The notes beneath the pieces are model-generated. The model was not told the origin of the DNA, did not search any database, and was given only the letters and a program-made list of their open reading frames with translations. A program made the position numbers and the translations under genes. From Pelagibacteraceae bacterium (GTDB lineage Bacteria > Pseudomonadota > Alphaproteobacteria > Pelagibacterales > Pelagibacteraceae), in contig SHWS01000004.1 of assembly GCA_009693705.1 (NCBI GenBank), forward strand, positions 1 through 64,000: 64,000 nucleotides of DNA. The letters run 5' to 3'. Shown here piece after piece: positions 34,402-43,165 of the stretch. Position 1 is the first letter of the stretch, and each line of letters starts with the position of its first letter.

Positions 34402-35618
34402 GTGGTGAAAAATTTATTACTAATAAAGGAGCATTAGTCACTTTATTGGCTGCTTGTACCATTGTAATTATTTCACTTGGAATAAGACAAACATTTGGAA
34501 TGTTTTATTTTGATTTTTCACTTGATTTAAATGTAACTCTGTCACAATTTGGATTTGCAATGGGTCTTCAGCTATTTATGTGGGGACTTTTTGGACCAGT
34601 TTTTGGTTTTATAACAGATCGTTATGGTGGAAACATCGCTGTATTTATCGGTTTTATTTTTTATCTTTTAGGCATCACGCTTCTTCACTCAAGTTATAAT
34701 ACTGGAATTTATTTTGTAACCTCAATGGGTATTTTAATTGGCATTGGGTTAGGCTCTACTGCTATTTCTATCCCAGTTTCAATTGTTGCAAAACATTTTC
34801 CAGCCTCAAATCGAACTATAGCTATTAGTCTTGTGACTGCCGCTGGATCCTTCGGTTATTTTGTATCTCCAATATTTGTAAGTTTCACGTTAAATGAATA
34901 TGGTTGGGAAAATACGTTATTAATTTTTTTTGGATTTCTGGTTATTGGTTTATTCGTAGCATTGTTATTAATAACTCCAAAAAATGTTGTTGGTGGAAAA
35001 ATTAATGATAAACAAACATCTTCTGAAGCTATTTGGGAAGCACTAAGAAATAATAGTTTTTTATATTTAACAACAGGTTTTTTTGTGTGTGGATGGCATA
35101 TTGCTTTAGTTGCAACTCATATACCAATGTATGTTGCAGAAAGAGGTTTGCCAGATTGGACTGCAACGACCATCTTAGCCATGATAGGTTTATTTAATAT
35201 TCTAGGAACATTAACTTCAGGATATCTCTCATCCAAATATCCAAAAAAAATAATCTTAAGTTTTATCTATTTTTTAAGAGGATTGGTAATCGCAGCATTT
35301 ATTTTTTTACCAACTGATCCGATTATCGCCGTGTTATTTGGAATTATGTTTGGTTTTTTATGGCTTGCTACAGTTCCTCCGACTAATGGTTTAGTTGGAG
35401 TTATGTTTGGAACAAAACATATAGGACTACTTTACGGAATTGTTTTTTTTAGTCATCAGCTTGGATCTTTCTTGGGCGCATACCTTGGTGGTAAAATCCA
35501 CGATTTATTTGGTAATTATGATTATGCTTGGTACATTTCTATCGCATTATCTATTTTTGCTGGTCTGATACATTTACCTATAAAAGAAACACCAGTTTCG
35601 AGATTACAATTGGCTTAA
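34398..35618 (+). CDS. major facilitator superfamily transporter (MCT/OFA-like)
   Basis: This 406-residue protein has 12 predicted spans. The first helices (LLAACTIVIISLGIRQTFGMF) and the SLDLNVTLSQFGFAMGL segment, with a Gly-rich loop (FGFITDRYGGNIAV), resemble the monocarboxylate/oxalate-formate antiporter branch. It overlaps the metC-like gene by four bases, suggesting transport of a related amino or keto acid. The substrate is unproven. Confidence 0.85.
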   Translation: MSGEKFITNKGALVTLLAACTIVIISLGIRQTFGMFYFDFSLDLNVTLSQFGFAMGLQLFMWGLFGPVFGFITDRYGGNIAVFIGFIFYLLGITLLHSSYNTGIYFVTSMGILIGIGLGSTAISIPVSIVAKHFPASNRTIAISLVTAAGSFGYFVSPIFVSFTLNEYGWENTLLIFFGFLVIGLFVALLLITPKNVVGGKINDKQTSSEAIWEALRNNSFLYLTTGFFVCGWHIALVATHIPMYVAERGLPDWTATTILAMIGLFNILGTLTSGYLSSKYPKKIILSFIYFLRGLVIAAFIFLPTDPIIAVLFGIMFGFLWLATVPPTNGLVGVMFGTKHIGLLYGIVFFSHQLGSFLGAYLGGKIHDLFGNYDYAWYISIALSIFAGLIHLPIKETPVSRLQLA

Positions 35619-35621
35619 ATA

Positions 35622-36785
35622 TTGAATAAAAAAAATTATTTAGAAGAAATATCAAGATCAAAAAAACCATTCATAATTTATAAATCAATCAAAGGTTTTG
35701 ATTTATATACTGATTTTTCAAGAAAAATTGTTTTAACTAATAAAAATATTAAAGACTTTGTTAAAAAAATAAATTTTATTAAGTCAAAAATTAAAGAAAC
35801 AGATTTGTTTATTGGTTTCTTTGGATATGAGATTTTGAACAATCTAATAGGTGTTAAAATAAAAAAACAAAGAAGTCTAAATTTTCCAAAAGGAATTTTT
35901 TATAAACCCGAAACTATAATAAAATTATCTAATAATTTAAATTACAAACCTGAAAAGGTTATAAAATATAATAAGTCTTTCAAAATTAATTTAAATAAAA
36001 ATTCCTACTCAAATATTTTTGCTAAGTTTAAAAAAAAGATTAAATCTGGCGAAACGTATCAGATTAAAATATGTACAAAATATAAAAATAATTCAAAAAT
36101 AGACCCTCTAGACTTTTTTTGTAGATTATCCAAAACTAATCTTGCGCCCGAAGCATTTATGATCAAAGATAAAAATTATTCAATTATTAGTTGTTCACCA
36201 GAAAATTTGATTAATAAGAAAGGTCTAAAAATTACCACAAAACCAATAGCTGGAACCCTTAAAAAAAATAAAAATATTACTAAAAAAAAAGCATTATCTT
36301 TTTTCCAAAAAAATATTAAAGAAACAAAAGAACATAATATGATAGTCGACATGGAAAGAAGCGATCTATCAAAAATTTGTATTCCAGGCTCTGTAAAAAT
36401 TTTGAGAATGAAAATAGTTGAAGAATATAAAGACCTTTACCACTATGTTAGTTTAATAGGTGGTATTGTTAAGAAAAATATAAAAACAATTGATATAATT
36501 AAAGCGATGATGCCGGGGGGGTCTGTTATTGGTTGTCCAAAAATAAGCACTTTAAATCTTTTAAATAATCAAGAGAGAGAAAATAGAAATATTTATACAG
36601 GCAGTTTTGGTTATATTAAATTTAATGGTGATATGAAATTTAATATAATTATAAGATCGCTACTCAATTATAAAAATAATTCTGAAATTGCAGTTGCGTC
36701 AGGTGTTGTGGTCGATAGTAATCCAACAAATGAGTTCAATGAAAATTACATTAAAGCAAAAGCCATAATTGATCTTTTTCAATGA
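35622..36785 (+). CDS. pabB: aminodeoxychorismate synthase component I (PabB-like)
   Basis: This 387-residue chorismate-binding enzyme has a TTG start at 35622. The catalytic region includes SGETYQIKICTKY, KPIAGTLKKNKN and MPGGSVIGCPKISTL, typical of PabB and TrpE. It is shorter than most TrpE proteins. With pabA and pabC following, it should make aminodeoxychorismate for folate. The TrpE alternative is not excluded by sequence, but the pabC-like neighbour favours PabB. Confidence 0.85.
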   Translation: MNKKNYLEEISRSKKPFIIYKSIKGFDLYTDFSRKIVLTNKNIKDFVKKINFIKSKIKETDLFIGFFGYEILNNLIGVKIKKQRSLNFPKGIFYKPETIIKLSNNLNYKPEKVIKYNKSFKINLNKNSYSNIFAKFKKKIKSGETYQIKICTKYKNNSKIDPLDFFCRLSKTNLAPEAFMIKDKNYSIISCSPENLINKKGLKITTKPIAGTLKKNKNITKKKALSFFQKNIKETKEHNMIVDMERSDLSKICIPGSVKILRMKIVEEYKDLYHYVSLIGGIVKKNIKTIDIIKAMMPGGSVIGCPKISTLNLLNNQERENRNIYTGSFGYIKFNGDMKFNIIIRSLLNYKNNSEIAVASGVVVDSNPTNEFNENYIKAKAIIDLFQ

Positions 36786-37339
36786 TTTATATTATTGATC
36801 ACAAAGACTCATTTACACACAATGTAGTTCATCAGTTTTCAAGCTTTGATGACGTACAATTTGATGATTATAATGAAATCAATCGATCATTATTGAATAA
36901 AGCAAGTGTAATTGTTTTGTCTCCAGGACCAGGAAGTCCAAAAGATTATCCAAAAACTTCGAATATTTATAATAATTACAAAGGTAAAAAAAAAATTATT
37001 GGAATTTGTTTGGGTTTTCAACAAATTTTACACTGCGAGAAAGGCAAAATTATTCAGCAAAATAAAATTTATCATGGATATCAATCAAATATTAAAGTTA
37101 TTACCAATAATTCATTGTTTAAAAAAGGTAAAATTTTTAAGGTTGGTAGATATCACTCATTAAAATTAAAAGAACCATTCCGAGCAAAAAATTTTGAAAT
37201 AACTATGAGATGTGCTGAAACTAATGTTGCAATGACCATTGAAAATAATATAGATAAAATTTATGGTTTTCAATTTCACCCTGAATCTTTTTTAACTATC
37301 AATGGTAACTTACTTATTAAAAAAATCTTATCAACTTAA
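36782..37339 (+). CDS. pabA: aminodeoxychorismate synthase glutaminase component (PabA)
   Basis: This 185-residue class I amidotransferase provides ammonia for component I. The nucleophile is C76 in IIGICLGFQQIL and the His/Glu pair is in FQFHPESF. The frame overlaps pabB by four bases (ATGA), consistent with coupled subunits. Its length is a little shorter than the E. coli protein. Anthranilate synthase component II is the alternative assignment. Confidence 0.9.
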   Translation: MIYIIDHKDSFTHNVVHQFSSFDDVQFDDYNEINRSLLNKASVIVLSPGPGSPKDYPKTSNIYNNYKGKKKIIGICLGFQQILHCEKGKIIQQNKIYHGYQSNIKVITNNSLFKKGKIFKVGRYHSLKLKEPFRAKNFEITMRCAETNVAMTIENNIDKIYGFQFHPESFLTINGNLLIKKILST

Positions 37340-38072
37340 AGATCTCAAAGAAATTGAGTTTCAGGATCTCTGGGGTGATCATGGTGTTTTTACAACAATG
37401 AGGATTTTAGGTAAGCCTGCAAAAATTTTATTTTTTAAAGATCATATTAATAACTTAGTAAAGTCAGCTAAAGAATATAATATTATAAAGCTCTCAATAA
37501 GAAATAATATTTTAAAACTTATTAATAAATTGGTTAATAAAAAAAGAACTTATAATCATTTACTTCGTGTGGCAATGACAAGAACTATAATATCTATTTC
37601 TCTAAGAAAAAGAATAAAACCTAAAATTAATTTCAATTTAAAATTAGTTAATTTAAAACGAGATAGACCAGAATATAAAAATTTAAAATATAAAGAAATT
37701 TTAAAACATTTGTCAAAATTAGATAACTCAAGATCGGATATCGGTTTATGTTCCAACAATAAAATTTATGAAACGGGAACCTCAAATATTTTGTTTATTA
37801 AAAATAATAAAGTATATTCACCTGTTAATAGATTTTACTTAGGAATTACTTATAAATTTTTTCAATCTAAAATTAAACAAATTTTTAAAAAAAATATATT
37901 TCTAAATTCATTAAAAGAATTTGACGAGATTATTTTAATAGGGTCTGGCAAAGGTGTTGCTTCAGTTAAAACTATTGATCAAATTAATTGGAAAAGAAAA
38001 AATTTAAAGTTCTTTAAAAAATTATCTAAGTATTATTTATTAGCTACTAAACAATGTGCTATTTATCAGTAA
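37302..38072 (+). CDS. pabC: aminotransferase class IV, probable aminodeoxychorismate lyase (PabC)
   Basis: This 256-residue PLP enzyme of fold type IV overlaps pabA by 38 bases. LWGDHGVFTTMRILG opens the family fold; ETGTSNILFIKNNKVYSP near residue 157 is the typical C-half motif. The exact PLP-lysine is hard to place from the divergent central part. Two other class IV functions (branched-chain or D-amino transfer) are possible, but the pab context supports PabC. No in-frame ATG lies after the overlap and before the fold. Confidence 0.78.
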   Translation: MVTYLLKKSYQLKDLKEIEFQDLWGDHGVFTTMRILGKPAKILFFKDHINNLVKSAKEYNIIKLSIRNNILKLINKLVNKKRTYNHLLRVAMTRTIISISLRKRIKPKINFNLKLVNLKRDRPEYKNLKYKEILKHLSKLDNSRSDIGLCSNNKIYETGTSNILFIKNNKVYSPVNRFYLGITYKFFQSKIKQIFKKNIFLNSLKEFDEIILIGSGKGVASVKTIDQINWKRKNLKFFKKLSKYYLLATKQCAIYQ

Positions 38073-38222
38073 ATAATTCCTGATAAATCCATATAATCCT
38101 TGTTTATTTTCTTTAAGTTCTTGATTGCATGATTATGTGATAACTTTGGCAATCAGAAGTTGTTGTAAAATGAGCAATATCTTAAAAAAATACTATAACC
38201 ATAAAATAAAAGTTGTCGTTAA

Positions 38223-38238
38223 TGACTAGTTGACTAGT
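38223..38238 (+). promoter_or_regulatory. tandem 8-bp repeat upstream of aprM
   Basis: TGACTAGT occurs twice in direct tandem (38223-38230 and 38231-38238), each containing the palindrome ACTAGT. It lies about 65 bases upstream of aprM in a 230-base gap that also holds a TGATTGC / GCAATCA inverted pair (38122-38155). The arrangement would suit an operator or two binding sites phased at eight bases. No regulator is adjacent, and functional evidence is absent. Confidence 0.35.
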
Positions 38239-38303
38239 AGTTGTTGTTTGAATAATAATAAACTATACGTAAGTTCAATTTTTTTTATTTCTATTAATTT
38301 ATT

Positions 38304-39098
38304 ATGATCGGCATTAATCCTTTTTCATTTTTATCTGAAACAGTTTCACCTATGGTAATGCAAGGTTTTATATTGGCAATGGTATTTTTGATTGCAAGTG
38401 GAACAATCATCCAAATGATAATTCATAAAAATATTACTTATTTTTTTAATAATGCTAAAAAAGCTAAACTTAGCGCTACTAGAGAAATTAGTGCTACTGA
38501 AAAAATATCTATAATATCCAAAACGATTGTTTATGACATTGGCACAACTGCCGAACTAGGTTTTGGCAAAAGACGACTAGCACACGTTCTTGGCATGTAT
38601 GGAACAATTTTATTCTGGATTTCTTCAGTTGTTCTTGTGTTTTCTTATACAGGAGCAGAAAAGATGTCATCACCAACATGGTCTATGTTATGGCATGTTG
38701 GAGCTATACTAACTTGCATAGGTGGTTATTGGTTTTGGTTATTTTTAAGAGTCGATGTTTCAGCCGAAGCTCATCCCTGGTATAGAATTATAAAAGCTGA
38801 TTTATTTGTTTTGGCATTATTAGCCTGCGCGACATTCGGTCTTGCTTGGTCATACACTCAATATAATGGACTAACAACACTATCTTTTTTATTTTTAACT
38901 TTATTTATGCTTTCAAATTTAATTTTGTTTGGCGGAGTTTATTGGTCAAAATTTGCTCATATGATTTATAAACCTGGTGCGGCAATTCAAAAGAATTTAG
39001 CAGAGGCAGATGGTTCAAGAGATAATCTTCCAGCACCTTCAGATGCACCCAAACAATTTGGTTTAGGTATTAAAAGAGAACAGCCAAAACATTATTAA
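38304..39098 (+). CDS. aprM: AprM-like membrane anchor of APS reductase
   Basis: This 264-residue membrane protein has about five spans and precedes aprB and aprA, as in the aprMBA arrangement known from SAR11 and sulfur-oxidising bacteria. The spans contain His residues at positions suited to bind heme (RLAHVLGMYGTILF and LWHVGAILTCIGG). The C-terminal tail (about 225-264) is polar and probably contacts AprB. It likely passes electrons between the soluble AprBA and the quinone pool; this role is inferred from family position. Confidence 0.85.
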   Translation: MIGINPFSFLSETVSPMVMQGFILAMVFLIASGTIIQMIIHKNITYFFNNAKKAKLSATREISATEKISIISKTIVYDIGTTAELGFGKRRLAHVLGMYGTILFWISSVVLVFSYTGAEKMSSPTWSMLWHVGAILTCIGGYWFWLFLRVDVSAEAHPWYRIIKADLFVLALLACATFGLAWSYTQYNGLTTLSFLFLTLFMLSNLILFGGVYWSKFAHMIYKPGAAIQKNLAEADGSRDNLPAPSDAPKQFGLGIKREQPKHY

Positions 39099-39132
39099 TA
39101 TGATAAATTTAAAAAAGGAGATAAAATAAAAT

Positions 39133-39603
39133 ATGTCAACATTTGTATACATGACTAGATGCGATGGATGTGGTCATTGTGTGGATATTTGTCCATCAGA
39201 TATTATGCACATTGATGAAAATATTAGACGAGCAGTAAATATTGAACCTAATTTTTGTTGGGAATGTTATTCATGCGTTAAAGCGTGTCCAAACCATGCA
39301 ATTGATGTTAGAGGTTATGCTGATTTTGCTCCAATGGGGCATAGTGTTAGAGTTAGAAGAGAAGAAGAAAAGGGAACAATTTCATGGAAAATAAAATTTA
39401 GAAATGGAACGGAGAAAAACTTTGTTTCACCCATTACAACAAAACCTTGGGGTAAATTTATTCCTAAACTTTCAGAATTACCTAAGCCAAATGAAGGTGA
39501 GATAAACTCTCAAACATTATACTCAGAGCCGCAAGGTTTAAATATTAATGGTGAATTACCCTCAATACCTAAAGAGTCTTTTAAAAAAGGAGTTTATTAT
39601 TAA
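39133..39603 (+). CDS. aprB: adenylylsulfate reductase beta subunit
   Basis: This 156-residue ferredoxin-like subunit carries two 4Fe-4S clusters: cysteines 10, 13, 16 and 20 (CDGCGHCVDIC) and 42, 45, 48 and 52 (CWECYSCVKAC). It transfers electrons between AprA's FAD and AprM. A clear Shine-Dalgarno AAGGAG (39115-39120) precedes it. Its stop shares a base with the aprA start (TAATG). Confidence 0.95.
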   Translation: MSTFVYMTRCDGCGHCVDICPSDIMHIDENIRRAVNIEPNFCWECYSCVKACPNHAIDVRGYADFAPMGHSVRVRREEEKGTISWKIKFRNGTEKNFVSPITTKPWGKFIPKLSELPKPNEGEINSQTLYSEPQGLNINGELPSIPKESFKKGVYY

Positions 39604-41462
39604 TGGCAAAACATAAAACTCATTACGAGGATTGTGATATTTTGATTGTTGGTGGGGGTATGGCAGGAAGTGGTGCTACTTTTGAAGCTAGACACTGGGG
39701 TAGAGATATGAAAATTGTTTGCGTTGAAAAAGCTAACATTGATAGAAGTGGAGCAGTTGCCCAAGGTCTTTATGCCATTAATTGTTACATGGGAATGCAG
39801 TGGGGTGAAAATCAACCTGAAGACCACGTAAGGTATGCTCGTAACGATTTGATGGGTTTAGTTAGGGAAGATTTAGGATTCGATATGGCTAGACATGTAG
39901 ATTCCACAGTTCACATGTTTGATGAGTGGGGCTTGCCAATGATGAAAAATGAAAAAACCGGCAGATACTTAAGAGAAGGCAAATGGCAAATCATGATTCA
40001 CGGTGAAAGTTACAAACCGATAGTTGCTGAGGCAGCAAAAAAATCTGCAGATAAAATTTATAATAGAATAATGGTTACTCATCTACTAATGGATGAGGCT
40101 CAAGAAAATAGAGTGGCTGGTGCGGTTGGTTTTAATATGCGTACTGGTGATTTTTATGTGTTTAAAGCTAAAGCAGTAATAGTTGCTGCTGGTGGAGCAT
40201 CACATATCTTTAAACCAAGAGCTGTTGGAGAAGGTATGGGCAGAACTTGGTATGCACCTTGGAGCAATGGTTCAGCTTATGCATTACCGATAGCTGTTGG
40301 AGCTAAAATGACTCAAATGGAAAATAGAATTGTATTATGTAGATTTAAAGATGGCTATGGTCCTGTTGGTGCTTATTTTCTGCATCTTAAAACTTACACA
40401 CAAAATGCTAATGGAGAAAACTACGAAAAAAAATGGTATAATCAAACAAAAGAATTAGTGGGTGAATATATTGATCACCACCCAACTCCTACTTGTTTAA
40501 GAAATCATGCATTTATTCAAGAAACAATGGCTGGTGGAGGCCCTATTCACATGGTTACTGTTGAAGCTTTTCAGGATCCACATTTAGAAACGATAGGATG
40601 GGAAAACTTTTTAGGAATGACGGTAGGCCAAGCTGTAGTTTGGGCTTCCCAAAATATTGATCCAAAATATACTAATCCAGAATTAACTACATCTGAGCCT
40701 TATGTTATGGGTAGTCACGCGACCTGTTCTGGTGCTTGGGTTTCAGGACCTGAAGATTTATCTCCCCCAGAATATTTCTGGGGCTATAATAGAATGTTGA
40801 CTGTAGATGGTTTATTTGGCGCTGGGGATACAGTTGGCGGAAGTGCTCATAAATTTTCATCAGGCTCTTTTACTGAAGGTAGATTAGCTGCAAAAGCTGC
40901 TGTAAAATACGTCCAGGACAAAAAAGCAGAGGGCATTAAAGTTTCTGAAAAACAATGTGAGGATTTTAAGACTAAAGTTTACAAACCTCTAGAAACTTAT
41001 ACGGTTGCGCAAAATGAGATTACAGGTGGTACAGTTTCTCCAAGCTATATATCCCCAATTCAAGGACTACAACGCCTTCAACGAATTATGGATGAATATG
41101 TGGGTGGTATCGCAACTAATTATATGACCAATGCTAATATGCTTAAAAAAGGTTTAGAACTTTTAGCTTGGCTTGAAGAAGATTTGGAAAAAGTTGGAGC
41201 AGAAGATTATCATCAATTAATGAGAGCTTGGGAGCTAAAACACCGAGCTTTAACCTCTCAATGTGTAACAGAACACACTATGTTTAGAGAGGAAACTCGT
41301 TGGCCAGGTTATTACTATAGAGGTGATTATAAAAAACTAGACGATCAAAATTGGCATTGCCTTACTGTTTCTAGAAGAGACCCTAAAACTGGAAAATTTA
41401 CTCTTGAAAAAGTTCCTGTCTACCACATTGTAGATGAAAAAGAGAAAAAAAAAGCTTCCTAA
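39603..41462 (+). CDS. aprA: adenylylsulfate reductase alpha subunit
   Basis: This 619-residue FAD protein opens with DILIVGGGMAGSGATFEARH and the family's EKANIDRSGAVAQGLYAIN. It interconverts APS and sulfite plus AMP. The substrate-site His is in AWVSGPEDLSPPEYFWG-like sequence near the C-third. In this genome, sulfite oxidation is the likely direction given the sulfite-releasing neighbours. A Shine-Dalgarno AAGGAG lies at 39587-39592. Highly conserved throughout, with no truncation. Confidence 0.96.
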   Translation: MAKHKTHYEDCDILIVGGGMAGSGATFEARHWGRDMKIVCVEKANIDRSGAVAQGLYAINCYMGMQWGENQPEDHVRYARNDLMGLVREDLGFDMARHVDSTVHMFDEWGLPMMKNEKTGRYLREGKWQIMIHGESYKPIVAEAAKKSADKIYNRIMVTHLLMDEAQENRVAGAVGFNMRTGDFYVFKAKAVIVAAGGASHIFKPRAVGEGMGRTWYAPWSNGSAYALPIAVGAKMTQMENRIVLCRFKDGYGPVGAYFLHLKTYTQNANGENYEKKWYNQTKELVGEYIDHHPTPTCLRNHAFIQETMAGGGPIHMVTVEAFQDPHLETIGWENFLGMTVGQAVVWASQNIDPKYTNPELTTSEPYVMGSHATCSGAWVSGPEDLSPPEYFWGYNRMLTVDGLFGAGDTVGGSAHKFSSGSFTEGRLAAKAAVKYVQDKKAEGIKVSEKQCEDFKTKVYKPLETYTVAQNEITGGTVSPSYISPIQGLQRLQRIMDEYVGGIATNYMTNANMLKKGLELLAWLEEDLEKVGAEDYHQLMRAWELKHRALTSQCVTEHTMFREETRWPGYYYRGDYKKLDDQNWHCLTVSRRDPKTGKFTLEKVPVYHIVDEKEKKKAS

Positions 41463-41486
41463 AATTAAGTTCACATTTTAATTGAT

Positions 41487-41837
41487 ATGGATCTTTTGAC
41501 TAAATCAAATGAAGATATCTTTAAGATAGCAAAGCCTATGTGGGATAATTTAGTTAGATCTTCAAATCTCAAAGATTATGGCGGATTTACAAGAGATTTT
41601 TCAACTCAAATGTTATTTGGTGCAAACGAAGTAGAGCTTGGAAAGCAATGGGCCAATAATAAATTAATTACAAATTTAAAAGAAACTTTTGAGCCATTTG
41701 GCTGCCTTAGAAGAGGAGATTATGTTACGGTTCTTATTAAACAAACAAACAAGGAAATACCAGGCGAATTTCTTGGAAGATTGGTTCTTGGAGTTGAAGA
41801 CTCTTTAATTAAAGTTTTTGGTGCAACTATCTATTAA
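41487..41837 (+). CDS. unknown 116-residue protein of the apr operon
   Basis: I do not recognise this 116-residue soluble protein. It starts 24 bases after aprA on the same strand. Residues include an alpha-helical N-half (ILKAKPMWDNLVRSSNLKDY-like) and a beta-rich C-half (LRRGDYVTVLIKQTNK, then GEFLGRLVLGVEDSLIKVFG), with a single Cys at about residue 74. A chaperone, subunit or regulator of APS reductase is possible by position only. Nothing suggests a membrane span. Confidence 0.75.
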   Translation: MDLLTKSNEDIFKIAKPMWDNLVRSSNLKDYGGFTRDFSTQMLFGANEVELGKQWANNKLITNLKETFEPFGCLRRGDYVTVLIKQTNKEIPGEFLGRLVLGVEDSLIKVFGATIY

Positions 41838-41905
41838 TTTAAAAAAAATTACTTAAAATATAGTATTTATTTGACAAATTTTAGTCTTGGTATATCTCCC
41901 TGTGA

Positions 41906-42040
41906 ATGCAATTTTCCGATAAATCAATTATTAAGAGAATATTTAAGTTTAAAAGCAACTTATTTAAAACAGGTATTTTTTTAACACTTGCTACTTATTG
42001 GGTTCTTATTTTAGTTGGAACTTTTATCAGTTTTAACTAA
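41906..42040 (+). CDS. 44-residue single-span peptide upstream of the TSUP gene
   Basis: From ATG 41906 the frame reads MQFSDKSIIKRIFKFKSNLF, then a hydrophobic span (TGIFLTLATYWVLILVGTF) and a stop at 42038-42040. The basic N-terminus and one span resemble small accessory peptides of transporters. It lies 30 bases upstream of the TSUP gene on the same strand. No clear Shine-Dalgarno sequence is visible, and no family is recognised. Confidence 0.5.
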   Translation: MQFSDKSIIKRIFKFKSNLFKTGIFLTLATYWVLILVGTFISFN

Positions 42041-42070
42041 GTTGTTTTTAAAAAGCATTTTAAATTAATT

Positions 42071-43165
42071 ATGGAAGTTTATTTACCAATAGCACAAGTT
42101 TATATTAATGCTGTTGAAATACTTTTATTAAGTGCAATTGTTGGAGTTTTATCTGGTTTATTTGGTGTAGGAGGCGGATTTTTAATGACTCCTTTTTTAA
42201 TTTTTTTAGGAGTACCACCAACTTATGCTGTTGCAAACGAAGCTAATAATATTTTAGCAACCTCCGTATCTGGATCTACAACACATTATTTAAAAAATAC
42301 TTTAGATTATAAAATGGGTTTGATGATTGTGGCTGGGGGTAGTATTGGAACCTTATTAGGGATTTATACTTTTTCATACTTTAAGGAAATTGGAAAAATA
42401 GATACAGTTATTTCATTGGCTTATATGTACATATTAGCAATTATTGGAACCTTGATGTTAGTTGAAAGCCTTAGTGAAATTGACAGAGCCAAAAGAAATT
42501 TTCAAGGAAAAAAAAAATTGCATGTTCATTATTGGATACATGGTCTTCCTTTAAGAATGCGATTTCCACATTCTAAATTATATGAAAGTATATTTACACC
42601 TATTATAATTGGTTTAATCGTCGGGTATATCGCTGCAATTATGGGTATAGGAGGTGCTTTCATTTTAGTGCCTGCGATGATTTATATTATTAAGATGCCG
42701 ACTAAATTAGTTCCGGGCACTTCTTTATTTGTGACAATTTTTGTTAGTGTCATAGTAACATTTTTACATTCAATTAATTATGGATCTATTGATCTAGTGT
42801 TAGTATTTCTGTTGGTTGTTGGATCAATTATTGGTGTTCAAACAGGACAAAAATTAGGTGAAAAAATAAATAGCAGTGGTCTTAGAGCTTTACTTGCAAT
42901 TCTTTTGTTAATAGTTGGAATAGCAATTGCGTATGATACATTTTTTGCTTACCATGTTGAAACAAAAATAATTAAATTACCAATTTCTGAGCTTAATTTT
43001 TTCTCAAAATTAGTTTATAAATTTTCAAAAGAATCAGCGTTATCTTATGGTTTACTTTCAATAATATTTGCAATCTTTTTAGGTGCTGCAGGCGCTTTAA
43101 TTAGAAAATTTTTTTCTAAGTTTATAAAAAAAATGTTATTTAAATCTAATACAAAAAATTTATAA
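42071..43165 (+). CDS. TSUP-family (TauE/SafE) permease, sulfite export candidate
   Basis: This 364-residue inner-membrane protein has about eight to nine spans with the family's two-repeat form: LFGVGGGFLMTPFLIF and IMGIGGAFILVPAMIYIIK. A charged loop of about 30 residues separates the halves. Members near sulfonate genes export sulfite or take part in taurine catabolism. The location after aprMBA and next to Suy and Xsc supports such a role; direct evidence is absent. Confidence 0.85.
   Translation: MEVYLPIAQVYINAVEILLLSAIVGVLSGLFGVGGGFLMTPFLIFLGVPPTYAVANEANNILATSVSGSTTHYLKNTLDYKMGLMIVAGGSIGTLLGIYTFSYFKEIGKIDTVISLAYMYILAIIGTLMLVESLSEIDRAKRNFQGKKKLHVHYWIHGLPLRMRFPHSKLYESIFTPIIIGLIVGYIAAIMGIGGAFILVPAMIYIIKMPTKLVPGTSLFVTIFVSVIVTFLHSINYGSIDLVLVFLLVVGSIIGVQTGQKLGEKINSSGLRALLAILLLIVGIAIAYDTFFAYHVETKIIKLPISELNFFSKLVYKFSKESALSYGLLSIIFAIFLGAAGALIRKFFSKFIKKMLFKSNTKNL

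Noticed and set aside
38170-38229. 19-residue open frame upstream of aprM as a leader peptide
   Set aside because: It is too short and lacks a ribosome site or regulatory codons (no run of Cys or Met), and it ends inside the tandem repeat.
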